DNA from: an uncultured Succinatimonas sp.
Lineage (GTDB): Bacteria > Pseudomonadota > Gammaproteobacteria > Enterobacterales > Succinivibrionaceae
Reading direction: 5' to 3'
Assembly (NCBI GenBank): GCA_937896115.1
Contig: CALBLB010000181.1
Location: 1-13,479 of the forward strand
DNA length: 13,479 nucleotides
Notes under the pieces: generated by a model
What the model saw: the letters and a program-made list of their open reading frames with translations, nothing else
What the model was told of the DNA's origin: nothing
Databases searched by the model: none
Program-made: the position numbers and the translations under genes
Shown: one piece after another, positions 1 to 6,530 of the stretch
How the letters are laid out: each line of letters opens with the position of its first letter
Numbering within the stretch: position 1 is the stretch's first letter

Positions 1-87
1 GAAGATACCCACCGCGGTACCCATAATAACCAGGCACAGGTTTTCTAAAGTACCGACTTGCAACAAAGCATCAATTACAGCTTGCAT
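1..87 (-). CDS. tctA: TctA-family large membrane subunit of a tripartite tricarboxylate transporter, N-terminal 29 codons only
   Basis: Only the start of the gene is inside the window; it continues past the left edge. The visible translation begins MQAVIDALLQVGTLENL and goes on into a hydrophobic stretch ending GTAVGIF, which fits the short amphipathic start and first membrane helix of TctA proteins. TctA is the large, roughly 12-helix permease that moves the substrate delivered by TctC across the inner membrane, driven by an ion gradient. The ATG at 85-87 lies 6 nt beyond the tctB stop, and its Shine-Dalgarno GGAG is formed by the last bases of tctB, so the two are translationally linked. 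The identification rests on this short N-terminus and on following tctC and tctB. Confidence 0.8.
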   Translation of the reverse strand, partial: MQAVIDALLQVGTLENLCLVIMGTAVGIF

Positions 88-93
88 GTTTTG

Positions 94-564
94 TTACTCC
101 ATAAAGAAAGGCTGAGGAAGCTGGATATGCAATGCCAGCGAAAACAAAAGGAAAAGACAAAAGAGAAATACTGCCGTAATGCCTATGATTAAAGGAAGTT
201 TTCTTAAGCCGAGCATATACATGGCGGCGATCATGAATAATCCTGAGGCTATATAAAATCCGGTCAGAGGGAAAAGTGCGGCATAGACAAAACACAACAG
301 CATCATGCGGTATGAGCCGAAACATCCTTGGGAGACGAATACTACTTTTTGTGCTGACAGTTCCCGGCGACGCTTTATTGTATCCAAAACGATCAAAGCT
401 GCAATTACCAGCAAGCCAAGACCGAGAATAAAGGGCCAAAACCCAGATCCCGGACCGAACATTGACATTTCAATGCCGTAGCCTACGGAGGTTATAACTA
501 TCCCTCCTCCAACCAATGCAGTAGCCAAAGCTACTAAGAAATTGCATACAGCCATCGAAGGCAT
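94..564 (-). CDS. tctB: TctB-family small membrane subunit of a tripartite tricarboxylate transporter
   Basis: A 156-residue, strongly hydrophobic protein with about four membrane helices (near residues 7-28, 41-60, 84-107 and 115-147) and a basic loop around KRRRE at 64-68. Family members are usually about 140-170 residues with this topology. The motif GPGSGFWPFILG near 37-48 resembles the conserved G-P-x-x-x-P-x-x-x-G pattern in the first loop of TctB. The start chosen is the ATG at 562-564, preceded by AAGGAG at good spacing. It lies between tctC (178-bp gap with two hairpins) and tctA (6-bp gap). TctB is needed for transport with TctA, but its exact role is poorly known. The substrate cannot be read from the sequence. 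Confidence 0.85.
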   Translation of the reverse strand: MPSMAVCNFLVALATALVGGGIVITSVGYGIEMSMFGPGSGFWPFILGLGLLVIAALIVLDTIKRRRELSAQKVVFVSQGCFGSYRMMLLCFVYAALFPLTGFYIASGLFMIAAMYMLGLRKLPLIIGITAVFLFCLFLLFSLALHIQLPQPFFME

Positions 565-647
565 AGCATCACTCCTTGTAAAAAACTCATCTTGATTAAA
601 GTCTGAGCAGTCCTGATCGCCAAATTAAGCGAAGATCTTTAGTGAAC

Positions 648-690
648 AAAACCCGGAAAAAAAATAATAAATACGCTTTTTCCGGGTTTT
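648..690 (-). terminator. Terminator-like hairpin between tctC and tctB
   Basis: A perfect 14-bp inverted repeat (AAAACCCGGAAAAA at 648-661, TTTTTCCGGGTTTT at 677-690) encloses a 15-nt AT-rich loop. Read on the minus strand, the CCCGG/CCGGG core is followed by TTTT, so it could act as a partial intrinsic terminator between the binding-protein gene and the membrane subunits. The plus-strand copy also ends in five T, so it could work in both directions. Confidence 0.6.
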
Positions 691-709
691 TCTAAACAAG
701 ATAGTTAAA

Positions 710-734
710 GAAGCCTTCCTTTTAAGAAGGCTTC
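710..734 (-). terminator. Hairpin just downstream of tctC
   Basis: A perfect 9-bp inverted repeat (GAAGCCTTC at 710-718, GAAGGCTTC at 726-734) with a 7-nt loop, starting 8 nt after the tctC stop. On the minus strand it is followed only by TTTAACTAT, a weak U-tract. It is more likely a 3'-end stabilising stem or one half of a tandem attenuator with the hairpin at 648-690 than a full terminator. Confidence 0.5.
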
Positions 735-742
735 ATTGAAGA

Positions 743-1708
743 TCACTTAGAAAGCTTGGAGATAAACTCAGCATACATGGCGTCATCATCAGCCATCATC
801 TTGTCGGCATCCTTACCGATAATGTCGGTAGGATCGATACCCTGCTTTAAGAAGTAATCGGTGAAGTTCTGAGTAGCGGCAACACGTGCGGCAGAATCAC
901 GCAATACCTTCAACACGTCATCAGGTGTGCCCTTAGGAGCAACCAAAGTAGCCCAGGCACGGATGGCCATGTTGTGACCCAATTCCTTGAAAGTAGGAAC
1001 ATCCGGGAACATCTTGGTACGTTTGTCAGCCATCACTGCCAAGATCTTGAGTTTACCTGCTTCAACCTGAGTTCTGAAGGATGAAGGATCTGCCAAAGTA
1101 GCGTCGATGTGACCGCCGGCAATGGCAGCAGCGATGTCAGCAGTTCCCTTAGGATAAGGAATGTGCTTGACCTTGACACCGAATTCCTTTTCCATAGCCA
1201 TGGTAGCAATGTGCCAGATGGCGCCCATGCCGGAGTTACCCATCATGACCTTGCCGGGATTCTTCTTAAGATAATCGATGAACTCGTCGAGAGTGTTGTA
1301 AGGAGCACTGGCGTGAACGATCAAAGCTGCAGGAGCTGCAATCGGGGCAATAATGGAGTCAAAATCCTTGTAGGAAAGTTTGGTTTTGCCCTGATGAGGG
1401 AAAATATCGAGTTCAACGGTAACCATACCCAAGGTATAACCGTCAGCCTTGGCATTGGCCACGTCCTGCATGCCGACGATGCCGTTGCCGTCAGGCTTGT
1501 TCACCGGAACGAACTTGACCTTGCCGCCCAAATCCTGCTGCATCATGTTAATGATGCCGCGACCGGTGGTGTCAGTACCGCCGCCGGGGTTCTTAGGAAT
1601 GACCACGGTGATGTCTTTGGTAGGATAGTCTGCGCTCATAGCCTGAGAAGAAGCGGCGAGGCACACGGCAGCTCCGATAGCGGTGAACAGCATTGAAAGT
1701 TTACGCAT
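743..1708 (-). CDS. tctC: TctC/Bug-family periplasmic solute-binding protein
   Basis: A 321-residue secreted binding protein of the tripartite tricarboxylate transporter (TTT). Residues 1-26 form a signal peptide (MRKL, a hydrophobic core, then SQA-MSA) and the mature part begins near DYPTKDITVVIP. The P-G-G-G-T-D motif at 41-46, the N-K-P-D-G-N-G-I-V-G loop and a P-x-V-P-T-F-x-E-x-G segment towards the C-terminus are typical of TctC. The ATG at 1706-1708 was chosen because AGGAG sits 7 nt upstream; an upstream in-frame ATG is only 1 nt from that site, and a TTG still further up would overlap the dyad. It lies 42 bp after the beta-propeller gene in the fucI operon. TTT ligands are usually carboxylates; linkage to fucI hints at a sugar or sugar acid, which is inference. 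Confidence 0.92.
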   Translation of the reverse strand: MRKLSMLFTAIGAAVCLAASSQAMSADYPTKDITVVIPKNPGGGTDTTGRGIINMMQQDLGGKVKFVPVNKPDGNGIVGMQDVANAKADGYTLGMVTVELDIFPHQGKTKLSYKDFDSIIAPIAAPAALIVHASAPYNTLDEFIDYLKKNPGKVMMGNSGMGAIWHIATMAMEKEFGVKVKHIPYPKGTADIAAAIAGGHIDATLADPSSFRTQVEAGKLKILAVMADKRTKMFPDVPTFKELGHNMAIRAWATLVAPKGTPDDVLKVLRDSAARVAATQNFTDYFLKQGIDPTDIIGKDADKMMADDDAMYAEFISKLSK

Positions 1709-1739
1709 TGTCATGCTCCTGTTTTGTCTGTTTTTATGC

Positions 1740-1764
1740 AATTCACAATCTCAAATTGTGAATT
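1740..1764. repeat. Perfect 10-bp dyad between the beta-propeller gene and tctC
   Basis: AATTCACAAT at 1740-1749 and ATTGTGAATT at 1755-1764 are exact inverted repeats with a 5-nt centre, overlapping the stop codon of the beta-propeller gene. No T-run follows on the minus strand, so it is a poor terminator for that direction. It could be an operator or an RNA stem in front of tctC. The half-site TCACAA/TTGTGA recurs at 5232-5255 upstream of fucI. Confidence 0.5.
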
Positions 1765-2755
1765 TTATTACGCGGATATTTTGACGCTTATAGGTGTAAC
1801 TCACATACAGAGCTCCCTTACAAGCATTTACACATGGATACGAGAATTCCGCCGCCTCGCTATCCATATCCTCTTCTTTTACGAAGTGAATTCCGTCGTC
1901 AGATGATAATAAGCTTATGGGAGAGCGTTGCCCCCAATTGCCTTGTACCGGGTTGCAGGCTAAATAGATCCTGCCGTTTAGTACATCCAAATCGATCCCG
2001 CTGTTATTGTTGGGAACATCGGTACGATAAGGAGCACACCAAGTAAGACCGGCATCCTTTGAATCAGAGCGCATTACAAATCCTGCCGTGGAGCGCAATA
2101 ACATATGCACGCCGTCAGGATCTTCCCAAAAGGTAGGTTGAATTACGCCTCTGCCTTTAAAAGATTGAGCACTTACGGCAATGTCTTTTTCGGAAGTATC
2201 GGTAGCATTGAGTTCGGCTTTACTTAAAGTTACCTCATTGCTTTTGCTAAAAGTGCGCATGCCGTCATCAGATATATCGGCAAAAGCTCTCCAGATCCCG
2301 TCTTCCAAAGACGCAGGGCTCAAATAACGTCCCGGGCAATGCTCTTTTAATACCAAAGGTTGGTTACGCACCGGACCGCGTCCGCCGAAGTCTCCTTTTA
2401 CCAATTCTTGAGGAGCGGAGAATGTCAGACCGCCGTCAAAAGATTCGGCGACATAAGATCTCCATGAGGCGATCACGTCTCCTACTTTGAAGATGATCCC
2501 TATATGACCGTCCGGGTAGGTAAAAAGTACAGGATTCCAATGAGCTTCGTTTGATGAGAACAACTTGACAGGCTCTGCACTTTGACCGTCAGTCATACGG
2601 GCAAGCCAAATTGCAGTGTCACTTTTACCTTCAAAGCTTCCGCCGAAAAAAGCACACAGCAAAGTATGCTCATCAAGCGGCAGTATGCTTGATGCATGGC
2701 ACATGGCACACGGCAACTTTGTGCAGGCAAAAGCGGTCCATTCACGTTTTAACAT
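1751..2755 (-). CDS. Sialidase-superfamily BNR/Asp-box beta-propeller protein (BNR_2-like), likely cytoplasmic
   Basis: A 334-residue protein matching the BNR_2-type predicted-neuraminidase pattern from end to end: SSILPLDEHTLL near the start, an early G-G-S-F-E-G-K-S-D-T-A-I-W-L segment, NPVLF at 74-78, R-N-Q-P-L near 130, QPTFWEDPDG near 206, SGIDL near 252, and a closing FSYP...YVSYTYKR. Asp-box-like turns occur at 105-112 (SFDGGLTF), 162-169, 232-239 (SKDAGLTW) and 285-291, consistent with a six-bladed propeller. No signal peptide or lipobox is evident, so it probably stays in the cytoplasm. I do not see the usual sialidase F/Y-R-I-P motif, so sialidase activity should not be assumed. The ATG at 2753-2755 has CGGAG upstream; a TTG directly before it is less likely. 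It lies 11 bp after fucU and 42 bp before tctC, so it probably handles the same sugar, but its reaction is unknown. Confidence 0.8.
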   Translation of the reverse strand: MLKREWTAFACTKLPCAMCHASSILPLDEHTLLCAFFGGSFEGKSDTAIWLARMTDGQSAEPVKLFSSNEAHWNPVLFTYPDGHIGIIFKVGDVIASWRSYVAESFDGGLTFSAPQELVKGDFGGRGPVRNQPLVLKEHCPGRYLSPASLEDGIWRAFADISDDGMRTFSKSNEVTLSKAELNATDTSEKDIAVSAQSFKGRGVIQPTFWEDPDGVHMLLRSTAGFVMRSDSKDAGLTWCAPYRTDVPNNNSGIDLDVLNGRIYLACNPVQGNWGQRSPISLLSSDDGIHFVKEEDMDSEAAEFSYPCVNACKGALYVSYTYKRQNIRVIKFTI

Positions 2756-2766
2756 CAAAAACTCCG

Positions 2767-3213
2767 TTAAAGCTCAATCACGCCTTTATAGAGAATAATA
2801 TTCGCATACGGAGTCATATCTCCAGTAAGCACCACGGTTTGTGCTTTTGAGGCTTCTTCATAAAAAGCCATGCGCTCTATAAAACCGAGCTTATTTCCCT
2901 GATGTTCTGATTTGAGGATCTTAAGATACTGTTTCCAGATCTCAGGCTCTCCTCCAAGCCTTGCACGATCACGCGGATCCATTGCCATCACGTACCCGGG
3001 ATCTTCATGCAAAGCGTCGACAGGTATAAGTTTTACGATTTCCTGTAAAAGCTCGGCTACACCTACTTTGGGCAGTTGCACCAAAGTATGAGATGCGGCA
3101 ACGCGTTTGGCCGGAAAATTGGCATCGGCTATCACCAAAGCATCACCGTGACCCATGGCACTTAGAGCATAAAGAAGCTCTGGGGTGATTAAAGGGGAAA
3201 TACCTTTTAGCAT
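2767..3213 (-). CDS. fucU: L-fucose mutarotase (FucU/RbsD family)
   Basis: A 148-residue cytoplasmic protein, close to the usual size of about 140. It opens MLKGISPLITPELLYAL with MGHGD at 20-24; His22 is at the position of the catalytic histidine of Escherichia coli FucU. R-M-A-F-Y-E near 114-119 and Y-A-N-I-I-L-Y-K-G-V at 136-145 are further family hallmarks. FucU interconverts alpha and beta anomers of L-fucose to feed the isomerase, in line with fucI lying directly upstream. The start ATG at 3211-3213 has only a weak purine stretch (GGTG) before it, so translation may depend on the fucI-fucU intergenic structure. The stop codon is followed at once by the Shine-Dalgarno of the next gene. 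Ribose/RbsD-type specificity is less likely given MGHGD and the partner gene. Confidence 0.93.
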   Translation of the reverse strand: MLKGISPLITPELLYALSAMGHGDALVIADANFPAKRVAASHTLVQLPKVGVAELLQEIVKLIPVDALHEDPGYVMAMDPRDRARLGGEPEIWKQYLKILKSEHQGNKLGFIERMAFYEEASKAQTVVLTGDMTPYANIILYKGVIEL

Positions 3214-3233
3214 GATCGCACCAAAATTCTTGT

Positions 3234-3264
3234 GCCGGTGCGGCAGTTATCCCCCCGCACCGGC
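3234..3264 (-). other. Strong GC-rich hairpin between fucI and fucU
   Basis: GCCGGTGCGG at 3234-3243 and CCGCACCGGC at 3255-3264 form a perfect 10-bp GC-rich stem with an 11-nt loop, in an otherwise moderate-GC gap. On the minus strand no U-tract follows directly, so it is probably an mRNA-stabilising or processing stem rather than a terminator. Its 8-mer CCGCACCG recurs in the fucI leader dyad at 5142-5149. Confidence 0.6.
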
Positions 3265-3273
3265 TTTCATAAA

Positions 3274-5070
3274 TTATTTACCGAAGATCGGGCCGTAGTT
3301 TTTGCAAGCACGATAATCGGCTGCTTCCTTATCCATACCGAAAGAATTCCATGCGGCAGGACGGAAGATCTGCTCTTCGCTTACGTTGTGCATGCATACA
3401 GGAATTCTGAGCATGGAGCACAGCGTAATGAGATCGGCACCTACGTGACCGTAAACTGAAGCTCCGTGATTGGCGCCCCAATTGTTCATCACGTCATAAG
3501 CGCTGGCAAATGCACCCTTTCCGGTAACGCGAGGTGTGAACCAGGTGCAAGGCCAGGTGTAATCGGTACGCTTCCACAGCGTGTCGGTTACGGCATCAGG
3601 TAACCTTACGGTCCAGCCTTCTGCCAATTGCATCACGGGGCCTAAGCCTTTGACAATGTTCAGGCGAGCCATGGTGACCGGCATTTCCGCTTCGGTGATG
3701 AAACGTGACGAATATCCGCCTCCTCTGAAGTAGCCGTTATCAGAAGGATTCCAAGTGGTTGCCTTCAAGCACTTTTCGATGTCCTCATCAGACATTTCCC
3801 ACCACTTGGGCATTACAGGGTTGCCATTCTTATCGGTGCACTTACCGGTAGCCTCAAGGCAGGTAGCGCCTGAATTGATAAGGTGGATAAAGCCGCCTGC
3901 ATCCTTGGCATGTCCCTCTGTTTCATAACCGGTAACACGCTTTACAGCCTCTGACGACCACATGGTTCTTACGTCTGAGAACATGGAAGGACGATTGGTC
4001 AGAAGTTTTTCAAACAACATGGTGGTACCGTTTAAGGTATCGTTCTCAGTTGCCAGAATAAACGGTTCGCGCTTGCCTTCCCAATCGAAATTGGAATTGA
4101 GCAAAGCCTCGGCAAAATCGGTATCAGGATAGTGATCGGTCCACTGTCTTTGTCCCTGGAAACCGCCGGCTATGGCGTTAAAGCCCAAAGCCTCTTCTTC
4201 AAAGCCTGCAGGTAACTTAGGGTTGCCGCGGAAGAGATCTTTGATGATGATCATGCACTTTACGGAAAACTCGAAGTTACGCTCGATGACTTCAGGTGAG
4301 CTACGTACGAATTCAGGATTCTTATCAAAACCTATCGGGCATTTTTCCTTGGCCCATTTAAGAGCTTTTTGGTATTCGTCTTCATCGTAAATATGTTCTT
4401 CGATGCGGCGCAGTACCTCGACCTCGTCTACGGACTCGACACGCATGCCGAGGTAATCTTCAAAGAAGTCGGTATTGATCATTGATCCTGCAATACCCAT
4501 GCAGGTCGAACCTATCTGCAAATAGCTCTTGCCTCTCATGGTGCAGGCTGCCACGGCGGCGCGGGCAAAACGCAGGATCTTCTCCTTAACGTCTTCAGGA
4601 ATATTGGCATCGTCCGCTTCCTGAACATGCTTGCCGTAAATACCGAATGCGGGCAAACCCTTTTGAGCATAACCTGCCAACACGCAAGCCAAATACACGG
4701 CACCGGGGCGCTCGGTAGCATTCAAGCCCCACACTGCTTTAATAGTGTGCGGATCCATATCCATGGTTTCTGCGCCGTAACACCAGCACGGAGTTACCGA
4801 TAAAGTGATGTCGACTCCTTCATCTTTAAACTGAGCAGCACATTTTGCAGCTTCGGCTCCGCGACCTATGGTGGTATGTGAAATTACCACTTTCACCGGT
4901 TCGCCGTTGGTGTATTGCAAGTTGGAGCTGATGAGATCGGCTGCGGCTTTTGCCATACCCATAGTCTGCTTTTCAAGACTCTGTCTTACCTGCAGAGGTC
5001 CCAAACGGGCATCAATGATGGGACGTATGCCTATCACCGGATATTTGCCTATGTAACGATTAACTGCCAT
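3274..5070 (-). CDS. fucI: L-fucose isomerase
   Basis: A 598-residue cytoplasmic ketol isomerase (E. coli FucI is 591), collinear with FucI throughout: IGIRPIIDARLGPLQVRQSL near the start, TPCWCYGAETMDMDP near 93-107, ERPGAVYLA near 120, GMDKEAADYRACKNYGP at the end. The manganese-binding/catalytic residues by alignment are Glu342 (in ATEND), Asp366 (in FSDVRT) and His535 (in GANHG). It converts L-fucose to L-fuculose; family members also accept D-arabinose. The ATG at 5068-5070 has a clear AAGGAG 7 nt upstream. It is the first gene of the minus-strand unit fucI-fucU-propeller-tctCB(A), divergent from the AraC-family gene. No fuculokinase or fuculose-phosphate aldolase is in the window, so what happens to L-fuculose is open. 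The protein is full length with no sign of decay. Confidence 0.97.
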   Translation of the reverse strand: MAVNRYIGKYPVIGIRPIIDARLGPLQVRQSLEKQTMGMAKAAADLISSNLQYTNGEPVKVVISHTTIGRGAEAAKCAAQFKDEGVDITLSVTPCWCYGAETMDMDPHTIKAVWGLNATERPGAVYLACVLAGYAQKGLPAFGIYGKHVQEADDANIPEDVKEKILRFARAAVAACTMRGKSYLQIGSTCMGIAGSMINTDFFEDYLGMRVESVDEVEVLRRIEEHIYDEDEYQKALKWAKEKCPIGFDKNPEFVRSSPEVIERNFEFSVKCMIIIKDLFRGNPKLPAGFEEEALGFNAIAGGFQGQRQWTDHYPDTDFAEALLNSNFDWEGKREPFILATENDTLNGTTMLFEKLLTNRPSMFSDVRTMWSSEAVKRVTGYETEGHAKDAGGFIHLINSGATCLEATGKCTDKNGNPVMPKWWEMSDEDIEKCLKATTWNPSDNGYFRGGGYSSRFITEAEMPVTMARLNIVKGLGPVMQLAEGWTVRLPDAVTDTLWKRTDYTWPCTWFTPRVTGKGAFASAYDVMNNWGANHGASVYGHVGADLITLCSMLRIPVCMHNVSEEQIFRPAAWNSFGMDKEAADYRACKNYGPIFGK

Positions 5071-5113
5071 TTGTTACTCCTTGGTTACCAAATCTTGACT
5101 ATTCGCGTTTGTG

Positions 5114-5149
5114 CGGTACGGAAAATTAAAATCACATACTTCCGCACCG
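5114..5149. repeat. Dyad in the fucI leader, possible operator or leader stem
   Basis: CGGTACGGAA at 5114-5123 pairs with TTCCGCACCG at 5140-5149 in 9 of 10 positions around a 16-nt AT-rich centre, 44-79 bp upstream of the fucI start. It could be a DNA operator for the adjacent AraC-family protein or fold in the fucI 5' leader. The right arm shares CCGCACCG with the fucI-fucU hairpin. Confidence 0.4.
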
Positions 5150-5183
5150 TTTTAACATCTGAAAGTTTGGTAGAGCTTTGACG

Positions 5184-5209
5184 TTTTTGCCAGTTTAAAA
5201 TAGCAAAAA
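5184..5209. repeat. AT-rich dyad upstream of fucI
   Basis: TTTTTGC at 5184-5190 and GCAAAAA at 5203-5209 are exact inverted repeats separated by 12 nt. It is a possible protein-binding site in the divergent promoter region; short AT-rich dyads arise easily by chance. Confidence 0.25.
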
Positions 5210-5231
5210 ACTAGTAAAAAATTCACTTTTT

Positions 5232-5255
5232 TCACAATTCTATCTTATTTTGTGA
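5232..5255. repeat. TCACAA-N12-TTGTGA dyad upstream of fucI
   Basis: TCACAA at 5232-5237 and TTGTGA at 5250-5255 face each other across 12 nt. The half-sites resemble CRP half-sites but are in the wrong order and spacing for a CRP site (TGTGA-N6-TCACA). The same half-sites occur with a 7-nt gap before tctC (1743-1761). Confidence 0.25.
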
Positions 5256-5484
5256 CCTAAGGCAGAAATCTGTAAGAAATCTTTGTTAAGAAAAAATTCC
5301 TATCAATTCTTTAGCTATGCTTACATACAGGATTTTTATGAATCTTGCATAAGTACCATATACAAGCCGTTTAATGTTTATTTCAATAAAATAGATTGTT
5401 AAAAATTCAAGTTCACTCGGATCTTGTATTGGGAAAATAATGCATCAATCAATTGCAAAACCTATGGGCGTGCAATTGTTTAGT

Positions 5485-5506
5485 TTTTGGCAAATTTTCA
5501 CCAAAA
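5485..5506. repeat. TTTTGG-N10-CCAAAA dyad in front of the AraC-family gene
   Basis: TTTTGG at 5485-5490 and CCAAAA at 5501-5506, one helical turn apart in spacing, end 32 bp before the chosen start of the regulator. This position would suit autoregulation, and argues mildly against translation starting at the upstream ATG at 5440. Confidence 0.3.
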
Positions 5507-5538
5507 TAACTTTTTTCCTAAAACTAAGGTCTGACTTC

Positions 5539-6426
5539 ATGTTGCCTGTAAATACCGCCTACCATGAAAACTTTACCCGCGGTACTCCTGACTTTCCTTT
5601 CGACTATCACTACATTGATCTGCGTCATCCTCGTTACGTGATGCCCTATCACTATCATTCGGCTTTTGAATTACTGATCATGCGCAAAGGAGAGTTGGAT
5701 ATCGCTCTTAACGAAAGCAATTTTCACCTTGAAGCCGGTGATTGTTTGCTGATCCAGGGGGGAATAGTACACGGCGGTTCGCCCAAAGGTAACGATTCTC
5801 TTTATGAGTGTTTGGTATTCAGTTTCGAACAATTGTTCGACCTCGAACGTCCGCCTTATGCTTTTTTAAGAAGACTTTCAAAAGGATCAATTTCACTGCG
5901 TCAGCTGATCCGCCGCCAAGAAGATCCAGGTATCTGCCAAAGCATAAGCGTTTTATTCGATATCGTAAAAGAAGAAAAACAAGGACGAGGTTCACTGGCT
6001 TTAGGACAGGTTCTGAACATCTTCGGACAAATCGAAAGCAAAGGATGTTATACCCTGTATCAGGACACCATGCCTTGCCGTTACCTAAAACACATGAGCA
6101 AGGTGTCGGAGCTCTTTCGCTATATCTATGATAACTATCAACATCAGATAAATTTGGAATCTTTAGCAGAAGTCACCGGTTTGTCGCCTAAATATTTCTG
6201 TCGCTTCTTCAGAGAGCTTACGGGGAAACGCCCCATGGAATATTTAAACGGATTTCGCATCGACTGCGCTGCCGCCTTGCTTGCCACGTCTGACGAAAGC
6301 GTCAACGAAATAGCATATGCCTGCGGTTTTGTCGATCCTTGTTATTTTGCAAAATTATTCAAACGCTACCGCGGGATCTCCCCGCGAAGTTATCGCAATG
6401 AACATTTACGCAGCAAAATCAAGTAA
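5539..6426 (+). CDS. AraC-family transcriptional regulator with N-terminal cupin sensor domain
   Basis: A 295-residue regulator. Residues about 30-80 form an AraC-type cupin (MPYHYHSAFELLIMRKGEL, then EAGDCLLIQGGIVHGG) that would bind the effector. Residues about 187-287 carry two helix-turn-helix motifs: NLESLAEVTGLSPKYFCRFF and VNEIAYACGFVDPCYFAKLF, ending KRYRGISPRSYR, the classic AraC signature. The ATG at 5539-5541 was chosen because AAGG lies 9 nt upstream and the cupin begins soon after. An in-frame ATG at 5440 would add 33 residues that look non-domain and would cover the dyad at 5485-5506. Divergent placement beside fucI suggests it activates the fucI operon, and perhaps the plus-strand operon, in response to a sugar. 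Effector and targets are inferred. No strong terminator follows it. Confidence 0.9.
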   Translation: MLPVNTAYHENFTRGTPDFPFDYHYIDLRHPRYVMPYHYHSAFELLIMRKGELDIALNESNFHLEAGDCLLIQGGIVHGGSPKGNDSLYECLVFSFEQLFDLERPPYAFLRRLSKGSISLRQLIRRQEDPGICQSISVLFDIVKEEKQGRGSLALGQVLNIFGQIESKGCYTLYQDTMPCRYLKHMSKVSELFRYIYDNYQHQINLESLAEVTGLSPKYFCRFFRELTGKRPMEYLNGFRIDCAAALLATSDESVNEIAYACGFVDPCYFAKLFKRYRGISPRSYRNEHLRSKIK

Positions 6427-6490
6427 CATATTGATATTAAATTTAATTTTTCTGCAATTTAAATTTTTAAGTTTTTTCTTGCAAAAAAAT

Positions 6491-6518
6491 TTGCTTTTTT
6501 AAAATTACACGCTATACT
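6491..6518 (+). promoter_or_regulatory. Sigma-70-type promoter for the tRNA-Pro gene
   Basis: TTGCTT (-35, 6491-6496) and TATACT (-10, 6513-6518) are separated by 16 nt. The expected transcription start is near 6525, six bases before the mature tRNA 5' end at 6531. Confidence 0.6.
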
Positions 6519-6530
6519 TATTCACGTTGT

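Larger units (their letters stand above)
5071..5538. promoter_or_regulatory. Divergent control region between fucI and the AraC-family regulator
   Basis: A 468-bp, AT-rich stretch without a convincing gene. It must hold the fucI-operon promoter (minus) and the regulator promoter (plus). I find no clean -35/-10 pair on either strand. It holds several dyads, listed separately, and a TTGGT-T-ACCAA palindrome at 5081-5091 that partly overlaps the fucI Shine-Dalgarno. An in-frame ATG at 5440 would extend the regulator into this region, but I judge that unlikely. Confidence 0.6.

Noticed and set aside
71..439. A 122-codon minus-strand frame overlapping tctB
   Set aside because: Same strand but different frame from tctB; the hydrophobic four-helix TctB product and linked Shine-Dalgarno sites make tctB the real gene.
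1109..1696. A 195-codon plus-strand open frame opposite tctC
   Set aside because: It is fully antisense to a clear binding-protein gene, has no family pattern, and its composition reflects the complementary strand of tctC codons.
1751..2755. Naming the propeller gene nanH (secreted sialidase)
   Set aside because: No signal peptide and no visible F/Y-R-I-P motif; the BNR fold alone does not establish sialidase activity.
5251..5300. CRP site near TTGTGACC upstream of fucI
   Set aside because: The half-sites are in the opposite order and spacing to TGTGA-N6-TCACA, so it does not match CRP.
6427..6480. AT-only inverted repeat after the AraC-family gene as a terminator
   Set aside because: The stem (TTAAATT/AATTTAA) has no G-C pairs and would be unstable, so it is not called.
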